Shown: positions 1 through 8,185 of the stretch, piece by piece
Numbering within the stretch: position 1 is the stretch's first letter
Layout: every line of letters starts with the position of its first letter
Origin: Paenibacillus fonticola DSM 21315
Lineage (GTDB): Bacteria > Bacillota > Bacilli > Paenibacillales > Paenibacillaceae
Length of the DNA: 64,000 nucleotides
Assembly (NCBI RefSeq): GCF_000381905.1
Contig: NZ_KB907245.1
Span: 328,159-392,158 of the forward strand
Reading direction: 5' to 3'
Program-made: the position numbers and the translations under genes
The notes under the pieces: generated by a model
The model's database searches: none
What the model was told of the DNA's origin: nothing
Seen by the model: only the letters and a program-made list of their open reading frames with translations

Positions 1-85
1 GGGGTATAGAATAGCAGTGTTTCAATCCATTACTTAACCCATTAATTCTATACTCTTACAACTCACTGTTAGGAGGAACTCATAC
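1..85 (+). promoter_or_regulatory. Leader upstream of the GH13 gene
   Basis: An inverted repeat GTATAGAAT (4-12) / ATTCTATAC (45-53) encloses a 32-nt loop, and an AGGAGG ribosome binding site (71-76) precedes the ATG at 86. No clear promoter is visible, so the gene may be the last of an operon that starts outside the window. Confidence 0.35.
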
Positions 86-1831
86 ATGCTGCTTGAAGCG
101 ATTTACCATCGCCCGAAATTGAACTGGGCCTACGCCTATGATCACGAGACGATTCATTTACGCCTGCGGGCAAAGAAAAACGATCTTACCCATGTGTATG
201 CTTTTGCTGGCGATAAATACATATGGGATCAAAGCAAAGAGCTGATCCCTATGGCGAAAGCGGCTACCGACGAGCTGTTTGACTACTGGGCTTGCGCTAT
301 TAAGCCCTCCTACCGCCGTTTGAAATACGGCTTCCTGCTGCAATCCGGAGAAGAGCAAATCTGGATGACGGAAAGAGAATTCACGAAAGAACGCCCCCCT
401 CTTCCGGACCGGTTGTTTGAATTCCCTTATATTAATCCCGCTGACGTTTTCACGGTGCCTGAATGGGTAAAGGACGCGGTATTCTATCAAATTTTCCCTG
501 AGCGATTCGCTAAAGGCGACGCCAGTCTGGATCCGAAGGACGTGCTTCCTTGGGGCGGCGAACCGGAACGGTTTAATTTCTTTGGCGGCGATCTGCAAGG
601 TGTCATGGATCATCTTGACCATTTAAGCGAGCTGGGGATTAATGCGCTTTATTTTACCCCTATTTTCGAGGCTACAACGAACCATAAATATGATACGGCC
701 GATTACATGAAGGTGGACCCTCACTTCGGAGATACCGAAACTTTGAAAAAGCTCGTGAAGGCTTGTCATGAACGAGGCATTCGCGTCCTGCTGGATGCGG
801 TATTCAATCATTCGGGCAAGACGTTTGCCCCCTTCGTTGATGTTCTGGAAAAAGGCGAGCAGTCACGGTATAAGGACTGGTTCGTCGTACGCGAATTCCC
901 GCTGCAGGTTAAAGATGGGGTTCCGACCTATGATACATTTTCCTTTGAACCTCATATGCCGAAGCTGAACACGGAGAACCCTGAGGTTAAGGAATACTTG
1001 CTGAACGTTGCCGAGTATTGGATTAAAGAGGCCGGAATTGACGGCTGGCGTCTGGATGTCGCTAATGAGGTGGATCACCAGTTCTGGAGAGATTTTCGTA
1101 AAGTGGTGAAAAAGGCCAACCCTGACGCGTATATTCTGGGTGAAATCTGGCATGAGTCGTCCAGTTGGCTGCAAGGCGATCAATTCGACGCTGTCATGAA
1201 CTATCCGTTTACGGATGCGGTTCTCGACTTTGTTGTACGGCGTACACTCGACGCCGAGGATTTTGCCCATGCAATCGGCAAACAGCTGGCCCGCTACCCG
1301 CAGCAGGCGAGCGAGGTCGCCTTCAATTTGCTTGACAGCCATGACACCCCTCGTCTGCTTACCCTTTGCGATGGCAACAAGGACAGGATGAAGCTTGCTG
1401 CGGTTCTTCTGTTTACGTACAGCGGCACGCCTTGTATATATTATGGGGACGAGATCGGCATCGATGGCGGCCAAGACCCGGACTGCCGCAAATGTATGGA
1501 ATGGAATCCAGACAAACAGGATCGCGATTTATTCGCCTTTTATCAAAAAATAATCGCTGTTAGGAAAGAGCTTCCAGCGCTGCGCACCGGATCGATTCAC
1601 TTCCTGGTCGCTGAAGCGCAGGGATCCAAGCTGGCCTTTGAGCGCCGTCTCGGCGAGCAAGCTGTTCTTGTACTTGTAAACAACGACAGTATGGTGCAAA
1701 CGATTCAGGTAAACGCCGAAGGGGATGCCTGGATAAACCGGCTCGACGGCAAGAGATGGCCAGCCGTGAGCGGGACGCTGTCTGTAAAGCTGCCAGCATA
1801 CGGTTATGCCATATTAACTGAAGCAAAATAA
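86..1831 (+). CDS. Neopullulanase/cyclomaltodextrinase-type alpha-glycosidase (GH13)
   Basis: This 581-residue protein has the plan of GH13 subfamily 20 enzymes: an N-terminal beta-sandwich (about residues 1-120, CBM34-like), a catalytic barrel (about 130-500) and a C-terminal beta domain. The GH13 signature regions are visible: DAVFNH, GWRLDVANE (nucleophile Asp324), GEIWH (acid/base Glu353) and LLDSHDT (Asp420). There is no signal peptide, so it should act in the cytoplasm on imported maltodextrins, cyclodextrins or pullulan fragments. An AGGAGG site decides the ATG start. The next genes (LacI regulator, beta-phosphoglucomutase, maltose phosphorylase) fit a maltodextrin route in which this enzyme yields maltose. 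The exact specificity cannot be told from sequence. Confidence 0.93.
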   Translation: MLLEAIYHRPKLNWAYAYDHETIHLRLRAKKNDLTHVYAFAGDKYIWDQSKELIPMAKAATDELFDYWACAIKPSYRRLKYGFLLQSGEEQIWMTEREFTKERPPLPDRLFEFPYINPADVFTVPEWVKDAVFYQIFPERFAKGDASLDPKDVLPWGGEPERFNFFGGDLQGVMDHLDHLSELGINALYFTPIFEATTNHKYDTADYMKVDPHFGDTETLKKLVKACHERGIRVLLDAVFNHSGKTFAPFVDVLEKGEQSRYKDWFVVREFPLQVKDGVPTYDTFSFEPHMPKLNTENPEVKEYLLNVAEYWIKEAGIDGWRLDVANEVDHQFWRDFRKVVKKANPDAYILGEIWHESSSWLQGDQFDAVMNYPFTDAVLDFVVRRTLDAEDFAHAIGKQLARYPQQASEVAFNLLDSHDTPRLLTLCDGNKDRMKLAAVLLFTYSGTPCIYYGDEIGIDGGQDPDCRKCMEWNPDKQDRDLFAFYQKIIAVRKELPALRTGSIHFLVAEAQGSKLAFERRLGEQAVLVLVNNDSMVQTIQVNAEGDAWINRLDGKRWPAVSGTLSVKLPAYGYAILTEAK

Positions 1832-2101
1832 GCTTGAAATCATAACTTAAATAGGGGCTTTAATAAAAACTAATATGAGTTTGATTATGAGTTAAATAGG
1901 GACCCTTAAATATAGGCTTAAGCATGGATAAACTTGGTTTAAACCTTGATCGTAAATCAGTGTAAGAAATTCAACCCAGCCATAATATCGGCCTCCGCCT
2001 CCTTTGGGACATAGAGCAGTGTAACCTATGTACTTTACTTTCGATTACCTATAGATTAATATTACAGTGTAATAACGCAAACGGTTCCACAGGAGGTTAT
2101 T
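1832..2101. other. 270-bp spacer with a possible LacI-type operator
   Basis: No gene is seen. The stretch holds two similar AT-rich pieces containing TTAAATAGGG (near 1848 and 1892) and the palindrome GGTTTAAACC near 1935. GCAAACGGTTCC at 2077-2088, just before the AGGAGG ribosome site (2091-2096), resembles a LacI/CcpA-family operator with a central ACGG. It may serve autoregulation of the following regulator. Confidence 0.4.
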
Positions 2102-3130
2102 ATGGCTGTTACAATAAAAGATGTTGCCAAGAAGGCCGGGGTTTCCCCCTCCACTGTGTCCCGGGTGCTGTCAAATCATCCTAGAATCAGCGCGGAGACT
2201 TCTCGAAAAGTGAAGGAAATTATGGAGCAACTCGGATATCATCCGAATATTATGGCAAAAAGCCTCGTATCCAAAACTACGAACAGCATTTGCATTATGC
2301 TTCCTAAGTCAGCTGAGGAGCTATTCTCGAATTACTTCTTTATGGAGCTAATCCGCGGGATCGTCACTCAAGCGAGCCGATTAGGATATGATGTGCTAAT
2401 TAGTACAGGAGCCAACGAGAAGGAAGAATTGGAAGGCGTCTCGAGGCTGCTGAACGGGCGCCGGGTTGACGGAGTAATTTTGCTCTACTCGAGAACGGAT
2501 GACCCCGTCATCGACTTTCTGCATGAGAACGCACACCCTTTCGTTCTGATTGGGCGAAGCGACCAATTTTCCGATATTTTATCCGTGGATAACGACAACG
2601 TGCAGGCTTCCTATGATGCGACAAAACACTTAATATCCATGGGGCATGAACGAATCGGTTTTGTAAGCGGTCCACCCGATCTCGTTGTATCCAAGGATCG
2701 GCTTTTGGGCTATATGAATGCCCTCGCGGATGCCGGGCTGGAGTCGCGGGCTGAATGGATCGTTGAAGGGGAATTTCTGCAGGAGAGCGGCTACCGGGCC
2801 ATGTCATTCTTCATGAATCTTCCCAACCGCCCTACCGCCATCGTACTTATTGACGACGTGGTTGCCTTTGGCATACTACGCGGCCTGCACGAGCTGAAAT
2901 ATAAGGTGCCGGAGGATTTGTGTCTGGTGAGCTTTAACAACATCCCTTTATCAGAATTGTCGAACCCGCCGCTGAGCAGCATGGATATCGGCATCTACAA
3001 TTTGGGCTACACGGCTTCCCAGGTACTTATTCAATCTATTCAAAACAATAACGAACCGCTTTACCAAAACCGGCACATCATTCCGCATCGCCTGATGATT
3101 CGCGAATCGTCCGTCCATTCCGTACGATAG
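2102..3130 (+). CDS. LacI-family repressor of the maltose locus (MalR-like)
   Basis: This 342-residue regulator starts with a canonical LacI helix-turn-helix (residues 4-25, IKDVAKKAGVSPSTVSRVL) and hinge helix, followed by a periplasmic-binding-protein-like effector domain from about residue 60 to the end. Its length is typical of the family. It lies between the GH13 gene and the phosphoglucomutase/maltose phosphorylase genes, so control by maltose or a maltodextrin is the natural inference. A perfect LacI-type half-site palindrome (CAAACGTTTG) lies 19 bp before the phosphoglucomutase start, and a weaker site lies before its own gene. A strong terminator follows it. Confidence 0.88.
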   Translation: MAVTIKDVAKKAGVSPSTVSRVLSNHPRISAETSRKVKEIMEQLGYHPNIMAKSLVSKTTNSICIMLPKSAEELFSNYFFMELIRGIVTQASRLGYDVLISTGANEKEELEGVSRLLNGRRVDGVILLYSRTDDPVIDFLHENAHPFVLIGRSDQFSDILSVDNDNVQASYDATKHLISMGHERIGFVSGPPDLVVSKDRLLGYMNALADAGLESRAEWIVEGEFLQESGYRAMSFFMNLPNRPTAIVLIDDVVAFGILRGLHELKYKVPEDLCLVSFNNIPLSELSNPPLSSMDIGIYNLGYTASQVLIQSIQNNNEPLYQNRHIIPHRLMIRESSVHSVR

Positions 3131-3160
3131 CTTGGAACTTGGAACAGGCGGCTAGACGGC

Positions 3161-3179
3161 GGTTCCCTCTACGGGAACC
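3161..3179 (+). other. Short GC-rich hairpin
   Basis: GGTTCCC (3161-3167) and GGGAACC (3173-3179) form a perfect 7-bp stem with a 5-nt loop just after the LacI gene. There is no T run, so it may be an mRNA-stabilising structure rather than a terminator. Confidence 0.45.
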
Positions 3180-3198
3180 CCATTGCATAATTAACTCC

Positions 3199-3230
3199 AA
3201 ATAAATGAAGCCAAACTGCTTCATTTATTT
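3199..3230 (+). terminator. AT-rich intrinsic terminator after the LacI gene
   Basis: AAATAAATGAAG (3199-3210) pairs perfectly with CTTCATTTATTT (3219-3230) around an 8-nt loop and runs into TTTA. It should separate the regulator from the downstream phosphoglucomutase unit. Confidence 0.7.
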
Positions 3231-3241
3231 TTAGCAACTTG

Positions 3242-3255
3242 TTCAAACGTTTGCA
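3242..3255 (+). promoter_or_regulatory. LacI-family operator before pgmB
   Basis: TTCAAACGTTTGCA contains the perfect palindrome CAAACGTTTG (3244-3253) with the central CG typical of LacI-family sites. It sits between the terminator at 3199-3230 and the AGGAGG at 3263. The likely ligand is the LacI regulator encoded at 2102-3130 (inference). Confidence 0.6.
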
Positions 3256-3274
3256 CTTAAAAGGAGGAGAGGCG

Positions 3275-3937
3275 ATGACCTCAATTAAAGCATGCTTGTT
3301 TGACCTGGACGGTGTCCTCGTCGACACAGCCAAATATCATTATCTGGCCTGGAAGCGGCTAGCGAAGGATCTCGGCTTCACATTCACCGAACAAGATAAC
3401 GAGAAGCTTAAGGGAGTCAGCCGCATGGCTTCCCTCGACATTCTGCTCGGCCTTGGCGGGCTGGAGTTCGGTGACGCTAAAAAGCAGGATCTCGCCGAGC
3501 GGAAAAACGGATGGTATGTCGAGGCCATTTCCAAGATGGATCATTCGGAAATTTTGCCAGGGGCGTTAGAGTTCCTGAAGGCCTGCCGGGACAACGGGAT
3601 CAAAACGGCTCTCGGCTCGGCCAGTAAGAACGCGATGACCATTCTCGACAATACCGGCCTCACCCCCTACTTCGATGCCATTATCGATGGGACGCATACG
3701 ACGAACGCCAAACCCGATCCGGAGGTATTTCTTCTCGGTGCGGCGGCCCTCTCCGTACCTCCGGGGCAATGCGTCGTCTTCGAGGATGCCGAAGCTGGTG
3801 TCGAGGCAGCGCACCGGGCGGGTATGAGATGCGTCGGAGTCGGCTCTCCCGCTACGCTGGGCCAGGCTGAGGCGGTCGTTCCTTCGCTGCAGGAAATGAC
3901 GGTAGAGCGCCTGAATGAGCTGAGTATCGTACGTTAG
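3275..3937 (+). CDS. pgmB: Beta-phosphoglucomutase
   Basis: This 220-residue HAD-family enzyme should convert beta-glucose 1-phosphate, made by the downstream maltose phosphorylase, to glucose 6-phosphate. The nucleophile motif FDLDGVLVDT gives Asp10 and general acid/base Asp12. Other HAD motifs are the GSASKN loop (motif II), the lysine in TTNAKPDPEVF and the FEDAEAGVEAA metal site. An ATG at 3275 preceded by AGGAGGAGAGGCG is preferred over an in-frame TTG at 3239, which lies inside the operator region. The pairing with a GH65 phosphorylase is a standard maltose pathway. Confidence 0.93.
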   Translation: MTSIKACLFDLDGVLVDTAKYHYLAWKRLAKDLGFTFTEQDNEKLKGVSRMASLDILLGLGGLEFGDAKKQDLAERKNGWYVEAISKMDHSEILPGALEFLKACRDNGIKTALGSASKNAMTILDNTGLTPYFDAIIDGTHTTNAKPDPEVFLLGAAALSVPPGQCVVFEDAEAGVEAAHRAGMRCVGVGSPATLGQAEAVVPSLQEMTVERLNELSIVR

Positions 3938-4014
3938 TCTGCCTAGCTTGCCTTACTAGTTCGTATGAAAGTGCACTGATTATTTCATCATATGATTAAA
4001 GGAGTCTGGTTAAC

Positions 4015-6333
4015 TTGAGACAATATCTGAAAATCAATGAATGGTCGATCATCGAAGAATCCTTCGACCCGTCAACGCATGAAATATCCGAAAGCATATT
4101 TAGCATCGGAAACGGATTTATGGGCCAGCGCGCCAATTTCGAGGAGAAGTACACCGGTTCGTCCCTGCAGGGCAGCTATATGGCCGGGGTCTATTACCCG
4201 GACAAAACGCGCGTCGGCTGGTGGAAGAATGGATATCCCGAATATTTCGCAAAAGTGCTGAACAGCACGAACTGGATCGGAGTCAATGTATTCCTTGATG
4301 GCATCGAACTCGACCTTGCCACATGCAAAGTCAGCGACTTCGTTCGCGAATTGAACATGAAGGAAGGCACCTTGTCCCGCCGCTTCAAGGCGGAGCTTGA
4401 GGACGGCAAGCAAGTTCAGGTAGAGGCGCTGCGTTTCGTCAGCATGGCCCGCCATGAAATCGGCGCGATCCGCTATGCGGTTACACCGCTGAACTTCAGC
4501 GGTACGATCCGCCTCGTTCCTTACCTGGACGGGGATGTGCAAAATAAAGACTCAAACTATGACGAGAAGTTCTGGCTGGAAGTAGAAAAAGCGGCGGCGG
4601 CGGACATCTCCTACCTGACGCTGAAGACGAAGAAGCTTGATTTCCATGTCACCTCGGTGATGGCTTTCGATGTCTTCAAAGACGGAAGCAAACTGGATCT
4701 CACCCCGTCCCTGAACGAGCGCGACAAATTCGTCTCCAGTGAAGTGGCTGTCGAGGCAGCCGCCGGTAAACAGGTAACCCTGTACAAATATGTAGCAAAT
4801 GTTACTTCCCGCAACCATGGTTTAGGCCAACTGGTTGAGGCCGGTACGAAATCACTGACCGCGGCGAAAGAGGCCGGGTTCGACACGCTGCTTCGTGAAC
4901 AGGTCGATGCCTGGGCTGCGAAATGGAGCGAAAGCGACATTATTATCGAAGGCGACGAGTCCGCACAGCAGGCGATTCGCTTCAATATTTTTCAATTGAA
5001 TCAGACCTATACTGGAGATGACGACCGACTGAATATCGGACCAAAAGGCTTTACGGGCGAAAAATACGGCGGCAGCACCTATTGGGACACGGAAGCTTAC
5101 TGTCTGCCGTTCTATCTCAGCACCGCGGACTCCAGCATTGCCCGCAACCTGCTGATTTACCGCTACAAGCATCTGGAGAAGGCGAAGGAGAATGCCGGGA
5201 AGCTAGGCTTTACCAAAGGCGCCCTCTATCCGATGGTGACAATGAATGGCGAAGAATGCCATAACGAATGGGAAATTACGTTCGAGGAAATCCACCGCAA
5301 CGGGGCTATCGCATACGCAATCTACAACTACGTCAACTATACCGGGGATAAATCATATCTTGGCCAATACGGCCTGGAGGTGCTCGTGGAAATTTCCCGC
5401 TTCTGGGAAGAGCGCGTCAATTTCTCCAAGGACAAAGGCAAGTACGTCATGCTTGGCGTTACGGGGCCAAACGAATACGAGAACAACGTCAACAACAACT
5501 GGTATACGAACCGGATCGCCGTCTGGACGCTGGAATATACGCAGGAAGTCATGAGCTACCTGAAGGAGCATGAGCAGGCCCGTTATGCGGAGCTCATCGG
5601 CAAGCTCGAGCTGAAGGACGAGGAGATCGCCAAGTGGAACGATATTATCGGCAATATGTACTATCCGTACGATGAAGAGCGCGGCGTTTTCCTGCAGCAG
5701 GACGGCTTCCTTGATAAGGACCTTATGCCGGTCAAAGACCTGAAGGCCGAGCACCTGCCGCTGAACCAGAACTGGTCCTGGGACCGGATTCTCCGCTCCT
5801 GCTTCATCAAACAGGCCGACGTGCTTCAAGGAATTTACTTCCTGGGCGACGAGTTCGACCTGGAAACCAAAAAACGCAACTTCGATTTCTATGAGCCGCT
5901 GACGGTGCATGAGTCCTCCCTGTCGCCATGCCTCCACGCGATCATCGCTTGCGAACTGGGCTATCAGGAGAAGGCGTACGAGATGTACCTGCGCACCGCG
6001 CGCCTGGATCTCGACAATTACAATAACGATACCGAGGACGGCCTGCATATCACGAGCATGGCTGGTACCTGGATGTCCGTCGTTCAAGGCTTTGGCGGCT
6101 TGAAGGTCAAAGACGGAGCGCTGCAGTTGCATCCATTCGTCCCTTCCCATTGGACCGCCTTCTCGTTCAAGGTCATGTTCCGGGGAGCCCGCCTGAACGT
6201 CAGTGTAACCGAAGACAGCATCACGGTCACCAACGAAACCGAGACGCCGGCAGCGATCGTCATTTACGACCGGAGCTACACGATCAGCGGCCTGGGCGAA
6301 GTGCAGTACGCTAGATCCTCTGTGAACATTTAA
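4015..6333 (+). CDS. Maltose phosphorylase (GH65)
   Basis: This 772-residue protein has the GH65 plan: an N-terminal beta-sandwich (about 1-270), an (alpha/alpha)6 catalytic barrel (about 320-690) and a C-terminal beta domain. The general acid lies in GPNEYENNVNNNWYTN at Glu487, the position reported for the Lactobacillus brevis enzyme. It should split maltose with phosphate into glucose and beta-glucose 1-phosphate in the cytoplasm. It starts with TTG at 4015 behind AAAGGAG, and no nearby ATG fits. Kojibiose or trehalose phosphorylase are the alternatives, but the amylase and beta-phosphoglucomutase neighbours favour maltose. Confidence 0.9.
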   Translation: MRQYLKINEWSIIEESFDPSTHEISESIFSIGNGFMGQRANFEEKYTGSSLQGSYMAGVYYPDKTRVGWWKNGYPEYFAKVLNSTNWIGVNVFLDGIELDLATCKVSDFVRELNMKEGTLSRRFKAELEDGKQVQVEALRFVSMARHEIGAIRYAVTPLNFSGTIRLVPYLDGDVQNKDSNYDEKFWLEVEKAAAADISYLTLKTKKLDFHVTSVMAFDVFKDGSKLDLTPSLNERDKFVSSEVAVEAAAGKQVTLYKYVANVTSRNHGLGQLVEAGTKSLTAAKEAGFDTLLREQVDAWAAKWSESDIIIEGDESAQQAIRFNIFQLNQTYTGDDDRLNIGPKGFTGEKYGGSTYWDTEAYCLPFYLSTADSSIARNLLIYRYKHLEKAKENAGKLGFTKGALYPMVTMNGEECHNEWEITFEEIHRNGAIAYAIYNYVNYTGDKSYLGQYGLEVLVEISRFWEERVNFSKDKGKYVMLGVTGPNEYENNVNNNWYTNRIAVWTLEYTQEVMSYLKEHEQARYAELIGKLELKDEEIAKWNDIIGNMYYPYDEERGVFLQQDGFLDKDLMPVKDLKAEHLPLNQNWSWDRILRSCFIKQADVLQGIYFLGDEFDLETKKRNFDFYEPLTVHESSLSPCLHAIIACELGYQEKAYEMYLRTARLDLDNYNNDTEDGLHITSMAGTWMSVVQGFGGLKVKDGALQLHPFVPSHWTAFSFKVMFRGARLNVSVTEDSITVTNETETPAAIVIYDRSYTISGLGEVQYARSSVNI

Positions 6334-6373
6334 TCATCAGGCAAAAGGGGATGTCCAATAAGTCCCTTAAATT

Positions 6374-6413
6374 AAAGTCATACGGAAAACACTTCGTTTT
6401 TCCGTATGACTTT
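6374..6413 (+). terminator. Strong terminator ending the maltose locus
   Basis: AAAGTCATACGGAAAA (6374-6389) pairs with TTTTTCCGTATGACTTT around a 7-nt loop and ends in a T run, 40 bp after the GH65 stop codon. It may work on both strands. Confidence 0.85.
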
Positions 6414-6463
6414 TGCATACATCTGCTTATGCTGGTGTGGGGTATTGGTTGGCGGCTGTGTGG

Positions 6464-6525
6464 CTTGGGTGGATTGGGTGGATTGGGTGGATTGGGTGGA
6501 TTGGGTGGATTGGGTGGATTAGGTG
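6464..6525. repeat. 9-bp tandem repeat (ATTGGGTGG)
   Basis: About six near-perfect copies of ATTGGGTGG run in tandem between the maltose terminator and the IS3 element. The reading that gives poly Leu-Gly-Gly is not part of any credible gene. It is probably a slippage-prone minisatellite. Confidence 0.8.
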
Positions 6526-6609
6526 ACTGGCTGGGCAACTGGCTGGGCATATGCGAATCTAGCAGACACAGGGGACGCTATTTGTGAAATAATGAGGAAT
6601 TGGGAGGGC

Positions 6610-6632
6610 TAACGGACCTACGTTCCGCTATT
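6610..6632 (-). repeat. Copy of the AATAGCGG/GGTCCGTT intergenic repeat
   Basis: On the minus strand this reads AATAGCGGAACG followed by TAGGTCCGTTAG. The same about 22-bp unit recurs at 7960, 8011, 29261, 29321 and 29371, always between genes. Confidence 0.7.
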
Positions 6633-6709
6633 GATCCCAAAAGCCTGTTTATTGGAGTCAATTTGTACTTCTGTCAAGAAAGTGGACACAGAAGCAAGGA
6701 ACATTACAA

Positions 6710-7534
6710 TTACGCGGACAGTTTTTGATGGTACATTTGCTCAAATCGATGGGGTGTTTTATACCCCAATGTAGAGTGAGGGCGCACGCGGTTATAGTAA
6801 AACTCAATATAACTATAGAGCTCGTTCGTCGCCTGTTCACGTGTCCTAAATTTTGTTTGATACACCAACTCTTTTTTCAGGGTGCTGTGAAACGACTCTA
6901 TGCATGCATTGTCATAGCAGTTGCCTTTACGACTCATACTGCCTTTCATCCCGTAGGCTTCTAGTTTCTTTTGATATACTTCGGATGCATACTGGGAACC
7001 ACGGTCGGAATGATGAATTAAACCTGTAGCCGGCTTCTGGCGCTTATAGGCTTGATCCAAGGCATCAACCACAAGTTCTCTTGTCATGCGCGCTCCCGTA
7101 GACCAGCCAACGATTTTACGCGAATATAAGTCCATTACGCTGGCCAGATATAACCACCCCTCATTTGTTGCAACGTAGGTAATATCCGTCACCCAGACCT
7201 TGTTAGGAGCGCTCACCTTAAACTGCCGATCCAGTACATTGTCGTGAACTGGCATGTTGTGTTTAGAGTTGGTAGTTGCCTTATACTTTCGTACGGTAAT
7301 CGATTTTAAGCCCATTTCCTTCATAAGACGACTTACCGTCTTGGAGGATACATTACAACCGTCTTCGTCTCTTAGGACTGCGGTTATAACAGGGCTGCCT
7401 GGTCGCTTCTGCAATCGGTAGAAGTGGTGTTGGATACGTGTTTTCAGCCACTTTCTACGCTGCTCTCGTTTGCTGGGCTTGCGGTTGACCCATTTGTAAT
7501 AGCCGCTCCGGGATACTTTCATGACGGAGCACAT
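6710..7534 (-). CDS. IS3-family transposase OrfB (DDE integrase domain)
   Basis: This is the catalytic half of the transposase. The DDE residues lie in VTDITYVAT (Asp), HHSDRGSQYAS (Asp) and GNCYDNACIESF (Glu), with an HTH_21-like N-terminal part. The frame is open upstream of the first Met to about 7620 and joins orfA by a -1 shift at a run of six A followed by G (7615-7621 on the plus strand), so the working product is probably an OrfAB fusion of about 370 residues. The family uses the fusion to bind the ends and carry out copy-out transposition. No truncation is seen. Confidence 0.93.
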   Translation of the reverse strand: MCSVMKVSRSGYYKWVNRKPSKREQRRKWLKTRIQHHFYRLQKRPGSPVITAVLRDEDGCNVSSKTVSRLMKEMGLKSITVRKYKATTNSKHNMPVHDNVLDRQFKVSAPNKVWVTDITYVATNEGWLYLASVMDLYSRKIVGWSTGARMTRELVVDALDQAYKRQKPATGLIHHSDRGSQYASEVYQKKLEAYGMKGSMSRKGNCYDNACIESFHSTLKKELVYQTKFRTREQATNELYSYIEFYYNRVRPHSTLGYKTPHRFEQMYHQKLSA

Positions 7535-7581
7535 CTTCTCAACACGGTACTGGGAGCGGTGCTTATAAATAAACGAATAAA

Positions 7582-7869
7582 TCAGTGCCGGTCTTTCGTG
7601 AAGAAGTGCATCGCCTTTTTTAGAATTTCATTTTCTTCCTGCAGTTCACGGTTCTGCTGCTCTAGTTTCTTCAGTCGCTCATAGTCCACGAACACTTGAG
7701 ACTGTTCCTGTATTGCACCTGTGCCATATTGCTTGATCCAGCGGGTTAAGGTACTTTTCGGAATTCCTAACTCCCGTGAAATCTCGATGGGTTTCTTGCC
7801 CTCCTTTTCCATGTGTTCAATTGTTTTTTTCTTGAACTCTTTATCATAGCTCTCACGATGTTGACTCAT
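7582..7869 (-). CDS. IS3-family transposase OrfA (helix-turn-helix and leucine zipper)
   Basis: This protein of about 95 residues has a HTH_Tnp_1 domain (about 5-50, ISRELGIPKSTLTRWIKQYG) and a C-terminal leucine-zipper helix (about 60-92, with heptad LKKLEQQNRELQEENEILKK). It binds the element's ends. The ATG at 7869 is chosen because GAGGTG lies 8 bp before it; a GTG 9 bp further upstream is possible. The slippery AAAAAAG near its 3' end should feed ribosomes into orfB. Confidence 0.88.
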   Translation of the reverse strand: MSQHRESYDKEFKKKTIEHMEKEGKKPIEISRELGIPKSTLTRWIKQYGTGAIQEQSQVFVDYERLKKLEQQNRELQEENEILKKAMHFFTKDRH

Positions 7870-7959
7870 GATACACACCTCGACCTTTTTTGTTATGTCT
7901 ATTATACAAGGTCGTTCCTTAAGCTGTGTCCACCATTTAGTCTAAAATCAATTTGCTCA

Positions 7960-8032
7960 AATAACGGAACCAGGGTCCGTAAGCATAGTGAAAGAGGGTC
8001 TATTTCAACAAATAGCGGATCTCCTGTCCGTT
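7960..8032 (+). repeat. Two copies of the AATAGCGG/GGTCCGTT repeat
   Basis: AATAACGGAAC...GGTCCGT at about 7960-7980 and AATAGCGGATC...TGTCCGTT at 8011-8032 lie 51 bp apart in the same orientation, just right of the IS3 element. Spaced clusters of the same unit occur near 29.2-29.4 kb. Confidence 0.7.
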
Positions 8033-8104
8033 GACGGTGAACAGTCCCACGAGTTCAGCTCAGCCAAATTCCGCTAACCCCCGAACCATCCTCTGAAGAT
8101 TAAA

Positions 8105-8155
8105 GGGTTGTCCAAAAAAAGTCAGTTTTTACTGACTTTCTGGACACCCCTTTTT
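8105..8155. terminator. Bidirectional terminator after the second LacI gene
   Basis: GGGTTGTCCA...AAAGTCAG (8105-8125) pairs with CTGACTTT...TGGACACCCC (8132-8150) around TTTTTA. It is followed by TTTTT on the plus strand and has an A run inside the left arm. It lies 31 bp past the stop codon of the minus-strand LacI gene. Confidence 0.75.
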
Positions 8156-8185
8156 GATGTGTTTACCGGTATCGGAACATAAGGA

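Larger units (their letters stand above)
6664..7950 (-). mobile_element. IS3-family insertion sequence, complete
   Basis: The element is about 1287 bp and carries orfA and orfB on the minus strand. The ends both begin TG on the outward strand and share GTGGACACAG as an imperfect terminal inverted repeat (left near 6682-6691, right near 7924-7933). ATT flanks both sides (6661-6663 and 7951-7953), consistent with the 3-bp target duplication of the family. Removing the element rejoins a normal intergenic stretch between two copies of the AATAGCGG repeat. Both open reading frames look intact, so it may be active. Confidence 0.85.

Noticed and set aside
1832..2101. Riboswitch or small RNA between the GH13 and LacI genes
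   Set aside because: Only AT-rich similar pieces and a short palindrome are present; no known riboswitch core was recognised.
6351..6587. Small frame with poly Leu-Gly-Gly
   Set aside because: It reads through the maltose terminator and the 9-bp tandem repeat; it is an artefact of the repeat.
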